This document shows, piece after piece, positions 31,525-33,211 of a DNA stretch of 33,211 nt. The translations under genes were made by a program, and so were the position numbers. The notes below the pieces were generated by a model. It searched no databases and was not told where the DNA came from. It was given only the letters and a program-made list of their open reading frames with translations. Each line of letters begins with the position of its first letter. The first letter of the stretch is position 1. Origin of the DNA: an uncultured Flavobacteriales bacterium (GTDB lineage: Bacteria > Bacteroidota > Bacteroidia > Flavobacteriales > Flavobacteriaceae); NCBI GenBank assembly GCA_913063255.1, contig CAJXYJ010000013.1:1-33211 (forward strand). The letters are read 5' to 3'.

Positions 31525-32841
31525 TTAATGCATAATCTTTTTAATCTCTTCTTGTCTTTCATTTATATATCTAAATCCGTTTTCTCCATAAAAACCATCT
31601 TCTTCTAACATAATACGAATGTCTTTATTCCATTCTTTAACTTCAACGGTTGTATTTAGTTCAATAGCGTAAACTGTACTATAATACAACGGATAATCTC
31701 CTGTACCTGTCACACCTCCCTGAGAATCCCACATTCCAATAGTTGGCCCAGCACTGTGTCCATAAACTCCTAAAGGATGTGTATAAATGGAAGGTCTTAA
31801 TCCCTCAGCTTTTGCTTCCTCTAAAGATTTTAAAAGTATTTGATTACCTGTTTGACCCTTTTCAAAATTGTTGGTGAATATATCCTGAACTCGGTTTCCT
31901 TTTTTAAATGCATCCGAAAGAAATTCAGGAACCGCAACTTCATCTTCTTTTAAAACATAGGCATGTTGCTGACAATCGGTATTTAAACCTATATAAGTAA
32001 TTCCAAAATCACAATGCAATAAATCCCCTGGAATAATTAGCTTCTCCTTCTCTCCTTTTGAAAAAGAATAAATATGGCTTTTTAATTCTTCATTATCTCT
32101 TTGAATATCTACTGTTGGGTGAAACCATGTTTCCAAGCCCATATCCGTTACTTTTTGACGCATCCACCAAACCACATCGTCCGTTGTAGTTTTTCCTGGA
32201 ATTATCACTTTACTAGAAAATGCTTCATCGATAATATCGTGAGTTATTTGAACTAGTGTTGGATACAAGTCCATTTCCTTTTGAGACCTTGTCTCGATCC
32301 AAGCTACGGAAAGGTTTTCAGCAGAAACCAATTTATCAACATATACTTGAGGCAATGCGTTTTTAAATTCTGAAAAATCTGTTTGAACCAATCCATCTGC
32401 AATTCCAAAGTTTTCAGAAATATTAATTCCTATCTTTTTTGGGTTTCTTTTTTTAATAATATCAACAAGAGCTCTCCATTGATCGGGTTGTTCTTCTTTG
32501 TTCCAAGCAGAAGTGATATTTTTTCCAATATCATACCTAGCAACCGCAAGTTTTTCAAAAGTATTTTCCTCTTTATTTCTATAAAATACGATAATGGTTC
32601 TTCTTCTTGCATTCAGCCATTTTGCGGGTAACATAGTTCGCATCACAGGGTCTTCATTGTACTCCCTAGAAATAAGAATCCACATATCTATATCATTTCT
32701 ATCCATTAACTGTGGCAGTAGATTGTCAAAACGATCCGCCAGAATTTCGTCTTTTAAAAGCGCTCTATCTCTTTCAGAAAGTACTTGTGCAGGTAGTGTA
32801 ATAGAAAATAAAAAAAACAAGAAGCATATATATTTCATCAC
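31525..32841 (-). CDS. secreted M24-family metallopeptidase (Xaa-Pro aminopeptidase-like)
   Basis: Encodes 438 residues with a Sec signal (MMKYICFLFFLFSITLPAQ). The N-terminal creatinase/prolidase-like domain spans about 20-185. The C-terminal pita-bread domain carries the five metal ligands: Asp278 in HCDFG, Asp289 in NTDCQQ, His362 in YGHSAGP, Glu394 in AIELNT and a Glu at 413/414 in MLEEDG. It is a dinuclear metal aminopeptidase or dipeptidase acting outside the cytoplasm, presumably freeing amino acids from proline-containing peptides (family knowledge). The ligands are intact. It ends convergent to the SGNH gene with no clear terminator between them, and lies 49 bp downstream of menE on the same strand. 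Confidence 0.9.
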   Translation of the reverse strand: MMKYICFLFFLFSITLPAQVLSERDRALLKDEILADRFDNLLPQLMDRNDIDMWILISREYNEDPVMRTMLPAKWLNARRRTIIVFYRNKEENTFEKLAVARYDIGKNITSAWNKEEQPDQWRALVDIIKKRNPKKIGINISENFGIADGLVQTDFSEFKNALPQVYVDKLVSAENLSVAWIETRSQKEMDLYPTLVQITHDIIDEAFSSKVIIPGKTTTDDVVWWMRQKVTDMGLETWFHPTVDIQRDNEELKSHIYSFSKGEKEKLIIPGDLLHCDFGITYIGLNTDCQQHAYVLKEDEVAVPEFLSDAFKKGNRVQDIFTNNFEKGQTGNQILLKSLEEAKAEGLRPSIYTHPLGVYGHSAGPTIGMWDSQGGVTGTGDYPLYYSTVYAIELNTTVEVKEWNKDIRIMLEEDGFYGENGFRYINERQEEIKKIMH

Positions 32842-32890
32842 AAATATTTAAGGTATCCCAATGTAACGAAATGTGATTACTTTAAAAAAA

Positions 32891-33211
32891 CTATTTTTTA
32901 TAATTCTGAAGAGAATTTAATATTTCTTTCCTTTTTATCTTTCCAGTTTCAGTAAATGGAAATTTTGAAAAAGAATATATTTTTTTTGGGCGTTCATATG
33001 CTGTTAATACTGAAAAAACTTCATTGAAATTGGGTTTTTCTTTGGTGGTATCTTCTTCTAATATCAATATCAATTGTTCTCCCAAAGCATCGCTTTTTTC
33101 AGAAGCAATGATAAAAGGCCGATCTATAAAGGCTGCTATTTTTGCTTCAATCTGTTCAGGAAAAAGCTTAACACCGCCACTATTTACAACATTATCTATT
33201 CTTCCCAAATA
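32891..33211 (-). CDS. menE: o-succinylbenzoate-CoA ligase, C-terminal part (cut by window edge)
   Basis: The last 107 residues of an acyl-adenylate-forming ligase; the reading frame continues past base 33211. It holds the hinge and C-terminal domain: LGRIDNVVNSGGVKLFPEQIE, then YERPKKIYSFSKFPFTETGKIKRKEIL with the catalytic lysine in TGKIKR. The NVVNSGG-VKLFPEQIE wording is the Bacteroidota MenE pattern, which makes o-succinylbenzoyl-CoA in menaquinone synthesis. With only the C-terminal domain visible, a related acyl-CoA ligase cannot be ruled out. Stop TAG at 32891-32893. The M24 peptidase gene follows. Confidence 0.8.
   Translation of the reverse strand, partial: YLGRIDNVVNSGGVKLFPEQIEAKIAAFIDRPFIIASEKSDALGEQLILILEEDTTKEKPNFNEVFSVLTAYERPKKIYSFSKFPFTETGKIKRKEILNSLQNYKK

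Noticed and set aside
1-33211. CRISPR arrays, transposon ends, tRNA or rRNA genes
   Set aside because: No regularly spaced direct repeats, transposase motifs, cloverleaf or rRNA-like stretches were seen on either strand.

Overview
The window looks like chromosomal DNA from a marine-type member of the Flavobacteriaceae (Bacteroidota). Support for this comes from the AT-rich sequence, many short lipoprotein signals, a gliding/type IX secretion C-terminal sorting domain (gene at 17302), a SusC-type N-terminus on another protein (30561, minus), a GH92 mannosidase beside a FucP-type sugar transporter, menaquinone biosynthesis (menE at the right edge), and TAnnTTTG-like promoter boxes. No rRNA, tRNA, CRISPR array, transposase or integrase was seen.

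Layout. (1) 2-931 is a MarR/GNAT fusion cut by the left edge. (2) 980-3390 is a small accessory stretch with three unknown genes (a lipoprotein, then a tail-anchored protein plus a second lipoprotein), separated by about 120-130 bp imperfect palindromes that behave like integron attC sites. An SDR-family gene with a TTG start follows directly. (3) 4335-7228 holds an OsmC-like peroxidase, a lipoprotein, a PutP-type Na+/solute symporter and an unlisted 32-residue lysine-rich gene with a clear terminator. (4) 7417-11129 holds an O-methyltransferase, an unknown protein, a secreted NTF2-like protein, a class V aminotransferase-fold PLP enzyme and a cupin, all facing the same way. (5) 11268-17212 is a tight operon: FucP-type transporter, GH92 alpha-mannosidase lipoprotein, APC permease and two GNAT acetyltransferases. 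(6) 17302-19845 is a large secreted beta-propeller protein with a T9SS tail. (7) 19907-21292 is a single gene with attC-like ends, encoding a metallo-beta-lactamase-fold protein whose metal-binding motif is lost. (8) 21314-23939 (minus) holds a HAD phosphatase, the ABC-F factor EttA and a small membrane protein. (9) 24054-26304 (minus) is a DoxX / NAD(P)H-FMN reductase / MarR / pirin operon behind a perfect 18-bp palindrome, probably the MarR operator. (10) 26451-28559 holds an acyl-CoA carboxylase carboxyltransferase subunit and another DoxX protein. (11) 28639-33211 holds a von Willebrand protein fused to a SusC-like N-terminus, an SGNH-hydrolase lipoprotein, a secreted M24 peptidase and the C-terminus of MenE.

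The most interesting observation is the cassette-like organisation in two separate places (980-3390 and 19907-21292). The genes lie between a 5' end beginning at a GTT and a 3' palindromic element. The element's first bases (GCTTGTAAC, GATTCACAAC) are the exact reverse complement of the gene's own 5' boundary, which is the relationship expected of integron gene cassettes. The element families share an inner box and a GTATAA/GTATAT arm. No integrase lies in the window, so mobility is inferred, not shown.

All positions, motifs and repeats were read by eye. Family names come from recognising sequence patterns, without any database search.
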